Positions 35,427 to 46,873 of a stretch of 64,000 bases of DNA are shown one piece after another. Source of the DNA: Morchella semilibera. Its lineage: Eukaryota > Ascomycota > Pezizomycetes > Pezizales > Morchellaceae. Position 1 is the first letter of the stretch. Every line of letters starts with the position of its first letter. The stretch spans positions 3,990,001 to 4,054,000 of the forward strand of contig WBVU01000004.1 of the NCBI GenBank assembly GCA_009192285.1, given 5' to 3'. The position numbers and the translations under genes are program-made. The notes beneath the pieces were generated by a model, which was not told the origin of the DNA, searched no databases, and saw only the letters and a list, made by a program, of their open reading frames with translations.

Positions 35427-36663
35427 ATGTCCTTCGGAATCGGTATCGGGGATATTGCTCTAGTAACTAGAGCCGGCTTCAAGTTATGGTTAAACGTTAG
35501 CGGAGCCGAAAAAGAGCGCGAGGACCTAACAGCAGACCTCATGAATTGGCGAGATAGATTAGAGATCGTCAAACTCAGGCTCTCTGATGCACAGCTACCA
35601 CCGCGCGATGCTAGTCTTGCCAGAAGTCAACTCTCTGAAGCCTTGGCAAATCTCAAACTCCTCGAGGAGATGAACCGAAAGCTCGTTAAAGGGAGGGTGT
35701 TTCGGCGAGCGGCATGGGAGGTCTGCGGGAGGGAACAGTTCGATAAATATCGGTCGGATCTCGAGAAATGTGTTGGAGTGATAGATTCACTCTTCCTTTG
35801 CGGCTCGACGTATATAAGCTTGCATCCCAGCAACCCCCACATGTACATGTAGTTTCCCGCTAACCAGCGCGGGTCTCTAGCGAAATGGTTTTAAGAACGG
35901 CTCAAGAAAACCATACTATTTCCCGAGAAAATAATGTCATTCTGAGAGGTCTTGAAATGAGAATGAGACCTTTCAACCTTACCCCCCTCTCGACCCAGGT
36001 TAGATTTATTGATGCGTTGAATCGAGAACGACTAATCCCATTCGAATGGTGCTTGACCATGGAGGTATAAACAATTACATACTAAATAAAATGACTTTAT
36101 GATGAGAATACTAATATTATAATCAAAGAAATTCCGAGCTTTAGTGCAGATTAACTTTGACGGTTCTGCCGGAGGTTCATTTGTCAAAAAGGGGGAATAC
36201 GACCTTATCAACGAAGAAAGTGGCACGCTCATAAGGGCAGAAGAGTGGAATAAGACTATAAAGCCCGGGTTTTTGCTCTCCATGGCAATAGTCGTTCGAA
36301 AGCAGGAACAAGAAGGCGCAAATGATCCCTCGTGCCCGGCTTGCAAAAGGCAGTTTACCGGGCATATTGGAAGTGGCAACTGCCTTGGGCGGATTAATTG
36401 GTAACTTGGTCAGAAATGCTAGCGAGAAAATCCGATGGCTAAAATGTGTGGGCAATGGCAGCGGGTATTGTGGACGATGGTGTCAGATATCTTCAGAAAT
36501 TAGGGCAAGTGAACCCAACCCAGTTGAAGAGCTAAGTGGCATAGGTCCGGGTAACAGCAGCCGCGAACGCTCGGAAGATGACGAATTGATACATATTCAG
36601 CGATTTCATATTCGAGTAACCGAAATTAAACATGGGTATTGCGTAAATCCTTTTACTCTGTAG
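35427..36663 (+). CDS. Helical N-domain plus ubiquitin-like (ULD_2-type) domain protein
   Basis: Four exons join in frame: 35427-35809, 35881-36064, 36129-36352 and 36423-36663 (343 aa). Introns 1-3 are 71, 64 and 70 nt; intron 2 has a TACTAAT branch site, intron 3 a weak GTTTAC donor. The N-terminal part (1-127) begins MSFGIGIGDIALV and is helical, like the N-terminal domain of many fungal STAND/ankyrin proteins. Residues about 168-250 match the fungal ubiquitin-like domain: VRFIDALN, PFEWC, GEYDLI, W-(x)3-IKPGF. A CPAC motif (about 258) and, after intron 3, WLKC and GYCGRWC could form a zinc site, which is why I prefer four exons. Without intron 3 the protein would end at 36404 (280 aa). 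I infer a signalling or self-recognition role from architecture only. The 70-bp array starts about 120 bp downstream. Confidence 0.65.
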
Positions 36664-36784
36664 GTTTTGACGTGCTGACCGGCACTGAGTCACATGCCCG
36701 AGTTAAGGTAAGGAAGCTTACTGCAAGAACAAAGGAATTCAATAATTATAAGATGTTGACCTCACCTACGTCTACAGCAAGTAA

Positions 36785-38926
36785 ACAGACCCACCACACA
36801 CCAAGAAGTTCGATGAGATACTGAATAGGGCCTTATTACGCACAGCGAGTGAGTAGACCTAGCACACACACCAGGAGGCTCGATGAGGTGCTGAATAGGG
36901 ATTTATCACGTATAGTTAGTGAGTAGACCTAGCACACACAGCAAGATGTTCGATGAGGTGCTGAATAGGGATTTATCACGTATAGTTAGTAAGTAAACCT
37001 AGCACACACAGCAAGATGTTCGATGAGGTGCTGAATAGGGATTTATCACGTATAGCCGGTGAGTAGACCTAGCACACACACCAAGAAGCTCGATTAGGTG
37101 CTGAATAGGGATTTATCACGTATAGGCGGTGAGTAGACCTAGCACACACACCAAGAAGCTCGATGAGGTGCTGAATAGGGATTTATCACGTATAGACGGT
37201 GAGTAGACCTAGCACACACACCAGGAGGCTCGATGAGGTGCTGAATAGGGATTTATCACGTATAGGGAGTGAGTAGACCTAGCACATACACCAAGAAGCT
37301 CGATGAGGTGCTGAATAGGGATTTATCACGTATAGGGAGTGAGTAGACCTAGCACACACACCAAGAAGCTCGATGAGGTGCTGAATAGGGATTTTATATC
37401 ACCTACAGAGCGTAAGTAGACCTAGCACACACACCAAGAAGCTCGATGAGGTGCTGAATAGGGATTTATCACGTATAGCCGGTGAGTAGACCTAGCACAC
37501 ACACCAAGAAGCTCGATGAGGTGCTGAATAGGGATTTATCACGTATAGACGGTGGGTAGACCTAGCACACACACCAAGAAGGTCGATGAGATGCTGAATA
37601 GGGATTTATCACGTATAGCCGGTGAGTAGACCTAGCACACACACCAAGAAGCTCGATGAGGTGCTGAATAGGGATTTATCACGTATAGGGAGTGAGTAGA
37701 CCTAGCACACACACCAAGAAGCTCGATGAGGTGCTGAATAGGGATTTTATATCACCTACAGAGCGTAAGTAGACCTAGCACACACACCAAGAAGCTCGAT
37801 GAGGTGCTGAATAGGGATTTATCACGTATAGGCGGTGAGTAGACCTAGCACACACACCAAGAAGCTCGATGAGGTGCTGAATAGGGATTTATCACGTATA
37901 GACGGTGGGTAGACCTAGCACACACACCAGGAGGCTCGATGAGGTGCTGAATAGGGATTTATCACGTATAGGTTGTGAGTAGACCTAGCACACACACACA
38001 CCAAGAAGGTCGATGAGGTGCTGAATAGGGATCGATCACGTATAGGTTGTGAGTAGACCTAGCACACACACACACCAAGAAGGTCGATAAGGTGCTGAAT
38101 AGGGATTTATCACGTATAGTATGTGAGTAGACCTAGCGCACACACCAAGAAGCTCGATGAGGTGCTGAATAGGATTTATCACGTATAGGGAGTGAGTAGA
38201 CCTAGCACACACACCAAGAAGCTCGATGAGGTGCTGAATAGGGATTTATCACGTATAGGTTGTGAGTAGACCTAGCACACACACCAAGAAGCTCGATGAG
38301 GTGCTGAATAGGGATTTATCACGTATAGGAAGTGAGTAGACCTCGCATAGACACCAAGAAGCTCGATGAGGTGCTGAATAGGGATTTATCGGATTTATTA
38401 CGTATAATAGGTGAGTAGACCTAGCACACACCAAGAAGCTCGGTGAGGTGCTGAATTGGGATTTATCACGTATAGTCCGTGAGTAGACCTAGCACACACA
38501 CCAAGAAGCTCGATGAGGTGCTGAATAGGGATTTATCACGTATAGGAAGTGAGTAGACCTCGCATAGACACCAAGAAGCTCGATGAGGTGCTGAATAGGG
38601 ATTTATCGGATTTATTACGTATAGTAGGTGAGTAGACCTAGCACACACCAAGAAGCTCGGTGAGGTGCTGAATTGGGATTTATCACCTATAGTCCGTGAG
38701 TAGACCTAGCACACACACCAAGAAGCTCGATGAGGTGCTGAATCGGGATTTATCACGTATAGGTTGTGAGTAGACCTAGCACACACACCAAGAAGCTCGA
38801 TGAGGTGCTGAATCGGGATTTATCACGTATAGGTTGTGAGTAGACCTAGCACACACACCAAGAAGCTCGATGAGGTGCTGAATAGGGATTTATCACCTAT
38901 AGTCCGTGAGTAGACCTAGCACACAC
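36785..38926. repeat. 70-bp minisatellite array, about 30 units
   Basis: Units contain the blocks GTGAGTAGACCTAGC, ACACACACCAAGAAGCTCG, ATGAGGTGCTGAATAGGG and ATTTATCACGTATAG. The spacing is exactly 70 bp over the first nine units and varies slightly afterwards through CA-repeat changes and small insertions. Two variant units with TATATCACCTACAGAGCG occur near 37391 and 37744. A block of about 217 bp near 38285-38465 recurs near 38500-38690. The three to five bases just before GTGAGT differ from unit to unit. Since 70 is not a multiple of three and frames are short, it is not coding. Confidence 0.95.
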
Positions 38927-41900
38927 GGTAAATCTCGATGTCTAAATATGGTACGAAGTGAGAGCACACGGCGCTCAAGGATTGTGGAACTCCCTGTATG
39001 CACTACTGCTATGTTTATTCTCTGTCCTGAGTTACTAACTATCTTTCGAAGGATCACGAGTAACACAACGTTTCAAAAATGGCGTACGAGATCCGGAAGA
39101 GTAAGAATACAGCGACCCGGAACATTCTCGCACCCCTTTTTTTCATCACCGCTTAACATAATATTGTCCTCTAGATTTCTTGATCCATATGCCTAATTTT
39201 ATTCAAGTGTAGGATTTCGACAGAAAAATCGTTTGGCGTGATATGGGCTTCATACGGAAGGAGAAACTTTCTTTGGTTGATTTTGTGATTCTGTTTTTCA
39301 CTTTTGCTTTTTGATGTTTCCGGAGGATTCCGATGGGGCGATAAGGGTGGGGAAGTTGCTGTAGCTCTGTGGTGATATGTACAAACAGACATGGTTGATC
39401 TCAGTTACACTTTCTTTAAAGCCCTCTCTAGAGTTAACATTGCCGGTGAAACAATCATTGTTGGCGAGCTCCCCATCCAAATAATGGAGAAATCACCATA
39501 CCGCCGAGATAAGCAGAATATATATTCGGCGCTGACATGCTATGAGACCCCCACGGTGAATTACCGTTCCTGATACTAGCAGTGGCCAGCTCACGACCGC
39601 GAGTTGATCCAATAATATATCATTCCCACCCTTTCAATTGGGGAGCAGCGGGAGAGTATAGGGAACAGCGACAGCTAGACTATAGGGAACACCGGAGTCA
39701 GTACCTCCACTTGAACCACTACTGGCTACTTGAAGTAACCACCTCATGATGAACGGTTCCTCACTCAGCGAGGTTAACCATCTAAGGCCCCCTATCTCAT
39801 AATAACCTCAAACCACTTCCAGCTAGCTGCCTTCAACTCCCACTACCACCAGTTATATATTATACAATTCCATTCACTAAGTCCCGTTCCCAAATTTTTT
39901 AGTATGCGCTGTAGAGCCCCCGTTGTACAGATTTTGGTAACCAATCAGGTTTTTCAAAACGATAGTACATATTAGAGCGGTTGAGGGTCGGGCGAGAGGG
40001 AGGGTATGGCGAGGCTTGGCAGTTTTTACTAGTAAATTGATGCAGATCTTTTGGTTAGAGTTCCCATTCGTGAGCCAAGCCCCGCCATACCCTCCCTCTC
40101 GCCCGACCCTCCACCGCTCTATGCTTGACGTGAGAAAAAGTCCTTGGCCGGATCGACACCCAAGTGACAACAATCCCAGCCGGCGACCTTTTCTCACGTT
40201 AAGTATACACATGTATTAATGCTACAGCCCTCCCCCTCGTGCACCATCGATCCCAATAGGCCCTGTTACTAGATATATATGCCACCTCTCAAAAATTAGA
40301 AGTCTCTAGCTCCTCGACACCCGATCAAATAGAGTGATCCGTGCTTAGCTCCACGCATTATATTACCAAAACCTGCCAATTACAGTTAAGCTATACCCAC
40401 GAAATTTACAGTCTGTTCTAAACATATCCGGATACATCCAGCCTATCCCACCGGGGACCCCCTTAATTATAACTGAGATTGGTCCCAACGAATAGGAACT
40501 CCAACTTTGGATCATCCGCGTCTGCATCAAAATCACACATCCGTCCCAACAACAAACATCCTCCTAAGTAATATAATGACTACACACCGCGGTTGCAACA
40601 GCCACGCCTATAGCTAGCTATGTAGCCCCCCTAGGGATTGGAATATCCACCATCATACATACTCCCCGCACTTTGATTTAAGTAGCGAGGAAGATGCCAG
40701 AAACACAGCACTTGCATGGAGTGTACCAACCTCTATATAATGGCGGAGGTAGCACGAAACCGAAGACTAGAGACCTCCATGCTCGATGTAGTAGCCCTAT
40801 CTATCCATAAGGCAACCTTCTGGAAAGTCTAACGCAATAGGTGAGCTCAAACCAGTTGCGTACGTTTCCCTAGCCAGACGCTTCCCCAGCATCAGCCGCT
40901 GCATGATACAGACCTCTCCGGCCAAGCTACGGAGGCGAGTGACGCCCTATGAGTTTCGCTTCAATTCACCCTGCATTAAACCAAGCACTTGAATAAGCCT
41001 GGCTCTACCCATTCCTAGGTCACCTAGCAGAAAATAATTCCCAGGAACAAGGATTAATAATGGCTTATAACCTATTTCCTCCTATGTACATCGATTCGCC
41101 GAGCCTTCCGACCAGCTTCTGGTGTGGTGCTTGTCATATTAGTGTTTCCCTTGACTTGCCCACCAAGAATAACGAAATTGAAAATTCTGGGATAGAGAGC
41201 CCGTATAGGGCCACTCAGACTACATATACAATTTCTATCGTAGGTTTCGGGGACACCTCCACCTCCACCCCCACGGAAGAGTAGAGATACAAAGGTGTGG
41301 CCCTTCAGGTGCCCACCTAATAATCATTCCCAACATAACCGTACATAACAGTTCAAATATGCTGTTACTAGGACCTAGCTAGGACGTATTATGCACCCAA
41401 AAAAAACTTTTTTCTCCCCTAAACCAACCGATCATTGCATAACATATCGACATATCCTTCTCCGTGAGGTTTTACCAAAACGCAGTCCACGACCACAGAG
41501 TATTGTCTTATCGAAAAAAAACATACAAATTGTGTCACTTGATAAAAACCCAGTAGAGGCACCCGTAGCTCGTCATGAAAGAAACGAAAAAGGTTTTTAC
41601 CATGTTTCCGCTGCGGGGAATTGAAACCCGCGACTGATGCTACAATCACACCACAACGGGTTGAGATTTTAGTATCTTAATTATAACATCATTGAATACT
41701 TGCTAAGAATCACACCAGCTTGTAAGTAGCGACACATCCCTTAACCCTACGTTATATTTTATACTCATAATTCGTGTCGAACTTAAAAGATTATAAACGG
41801 TTTTGTCAAATTGTCTGTTACTCCTAGCGTTCTGAGAATATATGTGTAGGATACATCCCACTGGCCCATCCTAAAAACCCACTCTGCATCAGCCCTATGT

Positions 41901-44256
41901 ACCCACCCACAAAAAGCAAACCCCTGTATCGCGGAAGATACCGCCGTTACACATGTTCTGCCCTTTCCAACCCCGCCTCCACAAATCCACACGTAAGCAG
42001 CCTTGATGCCAGTCTAACTGCTGTTTGGTGAGACAACTGTTCGCACAAAAGTTGACAGAACTAGCTAGCGGAGTCAGGCATGCTTTAGGCATCAAAGTTT
42101 TGAAACCCCTAGCGTGGAGTAGCATTTGGAGTCGATGAGATGCTAATAGACGCCACAGCTGCAGTGGTTATATAACTTATGCTATTGCTCGCATAAGATG
42201 CATCCACTGCGTGGCAACCACGAGTATGCGCCTCGAGGGCAATGATAAATTTAACAACTTTTCGGCACATCACCAACGCATGATTCCCGCCTGCCAAGAA
42301 CAAAAACTAAGGCTACGCAAGTTATAATCTGCACTTTTACATTACAGTCGCTAGACATGTCAGAGGGGCCTTCAATCTGAGCACTCAACTCCCGACCATT
42401 TGGGAAGCTTCTGCCATCAGGTAGCCCTACGCTTACTGGTGCAAGACATTTGAAAGTTAAATCGCCAAACAAAATCAATCACGAGCACACAACAGCAGCT
42501 GAGATTCAAATTCACCACCGCTATTCTCGCCGTTCCCTTGTTCTTGGTACGGCCTGCTTTGCCGCAACCAATAAACCAGGTATGTGAGTCCGTTATATTT
42601 TAACTAGGGAGAGCGATGATTGAACATTTAAAAACGTTTCAATAGGAAAAAGGCGTAGCTAGGGGCCGATGAGTTGAATCCTCAAAGAAGGAAGACTATC
42701 ATCCCCTCGGTGCAACAAGTCGTTGAATTTACTGTTCACCTTGTTTTGAGCCTTATTCTCCTATAACACGCGTTTGAACCTCTAGCTGTGCTCTGGTATT
42801 TGATTCATATCCTCCCAGGCCAAGTATTTATTATGTTTCTTATTGGCCGCGCGAGCATCTATAGCGCATCTCTTTTGTTGATGCAGTCACTTGATTGGAC
42901 TCGGTAGTGCTGTTGCCCCATGCAACAAGTCCGATTCCCGCTCTGTACCAGTTTGTATCGCACCAGTGACCATTGTCAGAGGATCGACAGCATAACCCCC
43001 CACTGTCTTTAATTCGGGGCCCGGGTCTAGGAGATCGCATTTGACAGATGTCCTCATGTCACTTACTTTAGAACGATCCCAGACCGATGGATAGTCCTTC
43101 TCACCGTTCGTAATGACATGACATGTATGAGTCTTTATTTCTAGCATTCCTAATGTTCCCTGTTAGATAGCATACTTACTCGTTCTCGGATACTATACAT
43201 ACTAAAATGGTATGTATCTCAAGCCGGCCTATCATGTTTCTACACACGATGCGTAGTCTAGACAGCGTGTATGTCCATGAAGTGGAAATTGCACATCTTA
43301 CGTCCATTACTATATCTCACGTACTAGCATTAGAGGCTGGAGAATTCTTTCTTCTTTTTCACTATCTCCCTCTTTTTCCTGTTTCCCATGGGAATGGTGA
43401 CTGCATGTACTCATGACGAGTTCTGCGCCTCCATAACCAATGGAGGCCTTGGTTGGTCCTTATCTCCCCGCCTTAATATTATATTCGTTCGTAGAGGGGT
43501 AGCTAGGGGATCTTGTGGATGTGGCGGAAATAGTTTATTGATATCCTCGCTTAAATAAGCCCTGTTATTGGTTTCAGGTCCCTTTCCACCACCTTGTCAC
43601 CGCATAGGCGAGCGTATATATATCGGATATCACTATAGTTGATCTTCCTGTAAGTCCTTCAGCGGTAACGTTGCTACAGATGCCGGGGTGCACTGTGGCG
43701 CTGTAGTGGCTGCAGTTATTAGATGTACGGTGGCTCTCTGACTTTCTGAAAATCAACTCCCTATCGAAAATTCTATTATCTTGTTCCCACTCTTGATATA
43801 TATATGTGCCTTGGTCAAGATCTTAATACTGGAGCCCCCCCCCCCCCCGGTGAAAGCGGCGAAAATGGTACAAACTCTTATTATGTTCTTTGCAAAAAAA
43901 CTGAATGAGCAAGCTGAAAATGAACCCTAGCGCCGCCAATATCGGCGTAAGCCCCTGATATGAGCGATATCTTGAGTCAATTTTCACCCAGAGGTTTTAA
44001 CATTACATCACGGGTTGTCAGATTCTTAGGTTATCTCTCTCCCTCTCTCTCGTCCGCCTAAGCGTTCCGTGCTTGGCCTCGGCTCTTGATCTACGGAAGC
44101 GACGTCCTTTCGGCTCTAGATGTTAGAATTAGTCCAGGGCATAGATTTTGCAAGGTAACTCAAGGTAAGATGAAGGTCCGGCGAAGTGGTGTCTGATAGC
44201 CTCGTCAGTAGTATTCTCTACCGTGCCCAAGGGCTCAGGACTCAAGGTTCTGTGTC
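38927..44256. other. Gene-poor stretch, no supported gene
   Basis: No recognised coding sequence. It holds the inverted repeat at 39974-40120, a tRNA-like fold on the minus strand near 41595-41655, and a run of 14 C at 43835-43848. Open frames of 60-110 codons occur on both strands without family features. Confidence 0.4.
39974..40120. repeat. 46-bp near-perfect inverted repeat with 55-bp loop
   Basis: The left arm 39974-40019 and right arm 40075-40120 are complementary at 44 of 46 positions. The arms begin AGAGCGGTTGAGGG and end ACCGCTCT. A smaller imperfect inverted repeat follows (ACGTGAGAAAAAG near 40129, CTTTTCTCACGT near 40188). It could be a young MITE or the source of a hairpin RNA. 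Confidence 0.85.
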
Positions 44257-44263
44257 TATAAAA
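44257..44263 (+). promoter_or_regulatory. TATA box of the subtilase gene
   Basis: TATAAAA lies 147 bp upstream of the ATG at 44404, followed by a CT-rich leader with ACTTTCACTC-type words. Confidence 0.55.
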
Positions 44264-44403
44264 GCAGGCCCTCCCCGTCGGTAAACATTTTTTCTCACAG
44301 CATCTTCACTTTATCTAGTCAACTTTCACTCAAATATCCTTTGAAAAACGTACTCAAAAAAAAACTGACTGCAATATTTCCAACTGTCCTCAACCCACTC
44401 ACC

Positions 44404-46626
44404 ATGCACCCCTACCCCGAATCCGAAATGAGCACTGCCTCCACGGAGGCCATTCTCAACACCCATATCGTTGTCCTCAAGCAGGACATCGATGAAGGTG
44501 ATTTCGAGAACCACGTCCAGTCCGTTATGGCCCATCACACCGACCGTATCAGTGCTAGCAGCACCGAAGAGTCCACCATGTGTGGAGTACGCGAGAGATG
44601 CTGCTTTGGCAGCTTCAAGTCCTACTCCGGTGCCTTTCACCCAGACACTCTTGAACATATCAAGAACTGCCCTGAGGTCTATATCTCTCCCCTCCCTATA
44701 CATGGCTCGAGATGTTGCGCTAACACTATATTCTTCAACTACAGGTGGATTTTGTCGAACAAGACCAAGTGATGCGCGCACAGGCTTTTGTCACGCAGAA
44801 AGCTGTTCCATCATGGGGTCTGGCGCGCATCTCGAACAAGTCCAAGGGGAAACTTTCAGAATACCACTACCCTGAGTCTGCTGGAAAGGGTGTCACCGCG
44901 TACGTTATTGACACTGGTATCAATGTTAAACACAAGGAGTTTGGTGGCCGTGCTATTTGGGGCGCCAACATGGTAGACTCCCTTAACACCGATGATAATG
45001 GTCATGGAACACATGTTGCCGGTACCATCGGAGGTGCCACCTACGGTCTTGCTAATAATGTCTCTCTTATCGCTGTCAGGGTTCTTGGTGGCCCGGAAGG
45101 AAGAGGAACTACTTCTGGTGTCATCAGAGGTATTGAATGGGCTACATCCGACGCCCGTACCAAGGGAATATCAGCAAAGTCTGTTGCAAATATGTCTCTT
45201 GGCGGAGGATTCTCTGCTGCTTTGAACCGTGTCGTTGATGCAGCTGCTGCTTCTGGTATCACCTTCGTTGTTGCTTCCGGGAATGAAGGAGTGGATCCCT
45301 GTGGTACACGAGTCGAAAAGATAACTTATTGTCTATAGAGGATGAAAATCTCTCATACTAATGTATCCTAAACCAAGGATGCTTTATACCTCCAGTTGCG
45401 TAACTCGTGCACTTTCACGACTTTTCGGGATAGGTATATCTCCACTCCCCGATAAGATATCATTGCTGTATGGTAAGCTATCATATAGCGGGTATAAGCT
45501 ATCATGCAGGCGGCAGGGCAGGGCGGCAGGACGGCGGGACGGCAGGGCGGCGGGATGGCAGGGCGGCGGGACGGCAGGGCGGCAGGATGGCAGGGCAGCA
45601 AGCTAAACTACTAACATCATCATTATCATGACCACCATCATCATCATCACCACCACCATCAACTTCTCATCTTCACCATCATGAATGCCAACTATCAAGA
45701 TCATTAGAACAGTAGTAGATAAACCCCTACCTATTTTGCTCAGATTCATGTGCAAATACTTCTTGTAGTTATTGTGTTCCCCAACTCTAGCAAGCCCATT
45801 GATGGAAGAGATGGTTTGAAGGTACTACTGATAGATGCGGTGATTCATATAGTGATTTAGTGATGATCGGGTGATGAAGTTGAAAAAGTTCATGATGGCT
45901 CGGCAGAGCGCGGCAGCTAGGCGCAGCTAGGCGCAGCTAGGGGTGACTGGGCATAATCCCGCCTATATATCATCCTGTCAGGATATATATTGTCCTGACA
46001 GGATATCTATGCTCTTGAGAAACACCTATCCTGACAGGACGATATATAGTATACATATCCTGATAGGGCGATATATATCAGTCTATATCCAGTGCGAAGG
46101 ATAACTTCACTTTTTGAGCCCAAAACATGCAGAATTATCATTTCTTATCCTCGTGCCCAGGATAGATTGCCGTGTCACCATACAAATCGATGTACCATAG
46201 GGGGATGCATCGAATTCCTCACCAGCTTCCGCTCCCTCTGCCATTACTGTCGCTGCATGTGACAACAAGGACCTAAAGCCAATGTAAGCACACCCCCATC
46301 TCACGTACGTGCCCTCTAGAGCCAATTTTTGACACAATTCGGTTGACAGATGGTCCAACTATGGCCCTGCTGTCGATATCTACGCACCAGGAGTTGCCAT
46401 CATGTCGGCTTGGATTGGCTCGGATATTGCCACCAATACTATCGACGGCACCTCCATGGCAAGCCCTCACGTTGCTGGCCTGGCTGCCTGTATCATCGCT
46501 GATGAAGGGATTATGGGGTCTGCAAAGGTTACTGCTAGGATCAAGAGTCTCGCAACCCGTGGTGCCATTTCCAACCCTGGCTCTAGGACTACCAGCAGTC
46601 TTGCCTACAACAATAGCGGCAAATAG
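44404..46626 (+). CDS. Proteinase K-like subtilisin serine protease (S8A), split by a 910-nt segment
   Basis: Exons 44404-44676, 44745-45290, 46201-46283 and 46350-46626 join in frame to 392 aa. Residues 1-95 are an inhibitor I9 propeptide (HIVVLKQDID, GSFKSYSG, then VDFVEQD after intron 1). The peptidase domain has the full triad: Asp about 147 (VIDTG), His about 178 (NGHGTHVAG), Ser about 336 (GTSMASPHVAG), with the oxyanion Asn about 271 (SGNEG). Intron 1 (68 nt) has an unusual GTCTAT donor; intron 3 (66 nt) is GTAAGC...ACAG. Between 45291 and 46200 the frame is broken by 910 nt with GTGGAT/TAG edges, far longer than the other introns. No signal peptide is seen before the propeptide, unlike secreted relatives. 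Conserved residues suggest recent function; whether the 910 nt are spliced decides if it still works. The LINE starts 247 bp after the stop. Confidence 0.7.
45507..45600 (+). repeat. GGCAGGGC/GGCGGGAC minisatellite
   Basis: About eleven short 8-bp units of the form GGC(A/G)GG(A/G)(C/T) in tandem, much more GC-rich than the flanks. Confidence 0.8.
45601..45665 (+). repeat. CAT/CAC trinucleotide-rich tract
   Basis: Clusters of CATCAT and CACCAC separated by short spacers, directly after the GC-rich minisatellite. Confidence 0.6.
45965..46082. repeat. Four-fold CCTGTCAGGA/TCCTGACAGG palindrome cluster
   Basis: The words ATCCTGTCAGGATATA, GTCCTGACAGGATATC, ATCCTGACAGGACGATATA and ATCCTGATAGGGCGATATA occur in a row. 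Each is near-palindromic and neighbours can pair into longer hairpins. Confidence 0.8.
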
Positions 46627-46860
46627 ATAGAACACGTCTGCTATAATCCCTAGACCAATCCAGAATAGCCATGCGAGGGTGTTCACTTTTCTTCAGATAT
46701 AACTTTCTTTGGGATATGATATGGTGGCGGATCATTTGATTATTGTTTTCCACTTTCCGATTTTATGGATTTTATGTGAATCAAGAGCAGTGCAATTTAG
46801 CCTATTGTTATAAGAAATCGATACTCGTTTTCCAGCTTATTGGTTTTGAGATGAGCAAAC

Positions 46861-46873
46861 AATCTTCTTTAAA
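46861..46873 (+). repeat. LINE target-site duplication, 5' copy
   Basis: AATCTTCTTTAAA, identical to 52554-52566. Confidence 0.9.

Larger units (their letters stand above)
45291..46200 (+). other. Long intron or insertion inside the subtilase gene
   Basis: The segment interrupts the codons after SGNEG and before DASNSSPA. It starts GTGGAT and ends CATAG. GGAT stands on both sides (GTGGAT, GGGGAT), which could be a 4-bp target duplication. Near the edges GTCGAAAAGATAACTT (45308) and TGCGAAGGATAACTT (46093) form imperfect direct repeats. It holds a GC-rich minisatellite, CAT/CAC repeats and CCTGTCAGGA palindromes. Read through, it gives a stop at 45336. Confidence 0.6.

Noticed and set aside
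38249-38651. Two near-identical 61-codon minus-strand frames
   Set aside because: They come from the 217-bp higher-order duplication in the 70-bp array; the unit length is not a multiple of three.
36785-38926. CRISPR-like array
   Set aside because: Units are contiguous with no unique spacers, and the DNA is fungal; it is a minisatellite.
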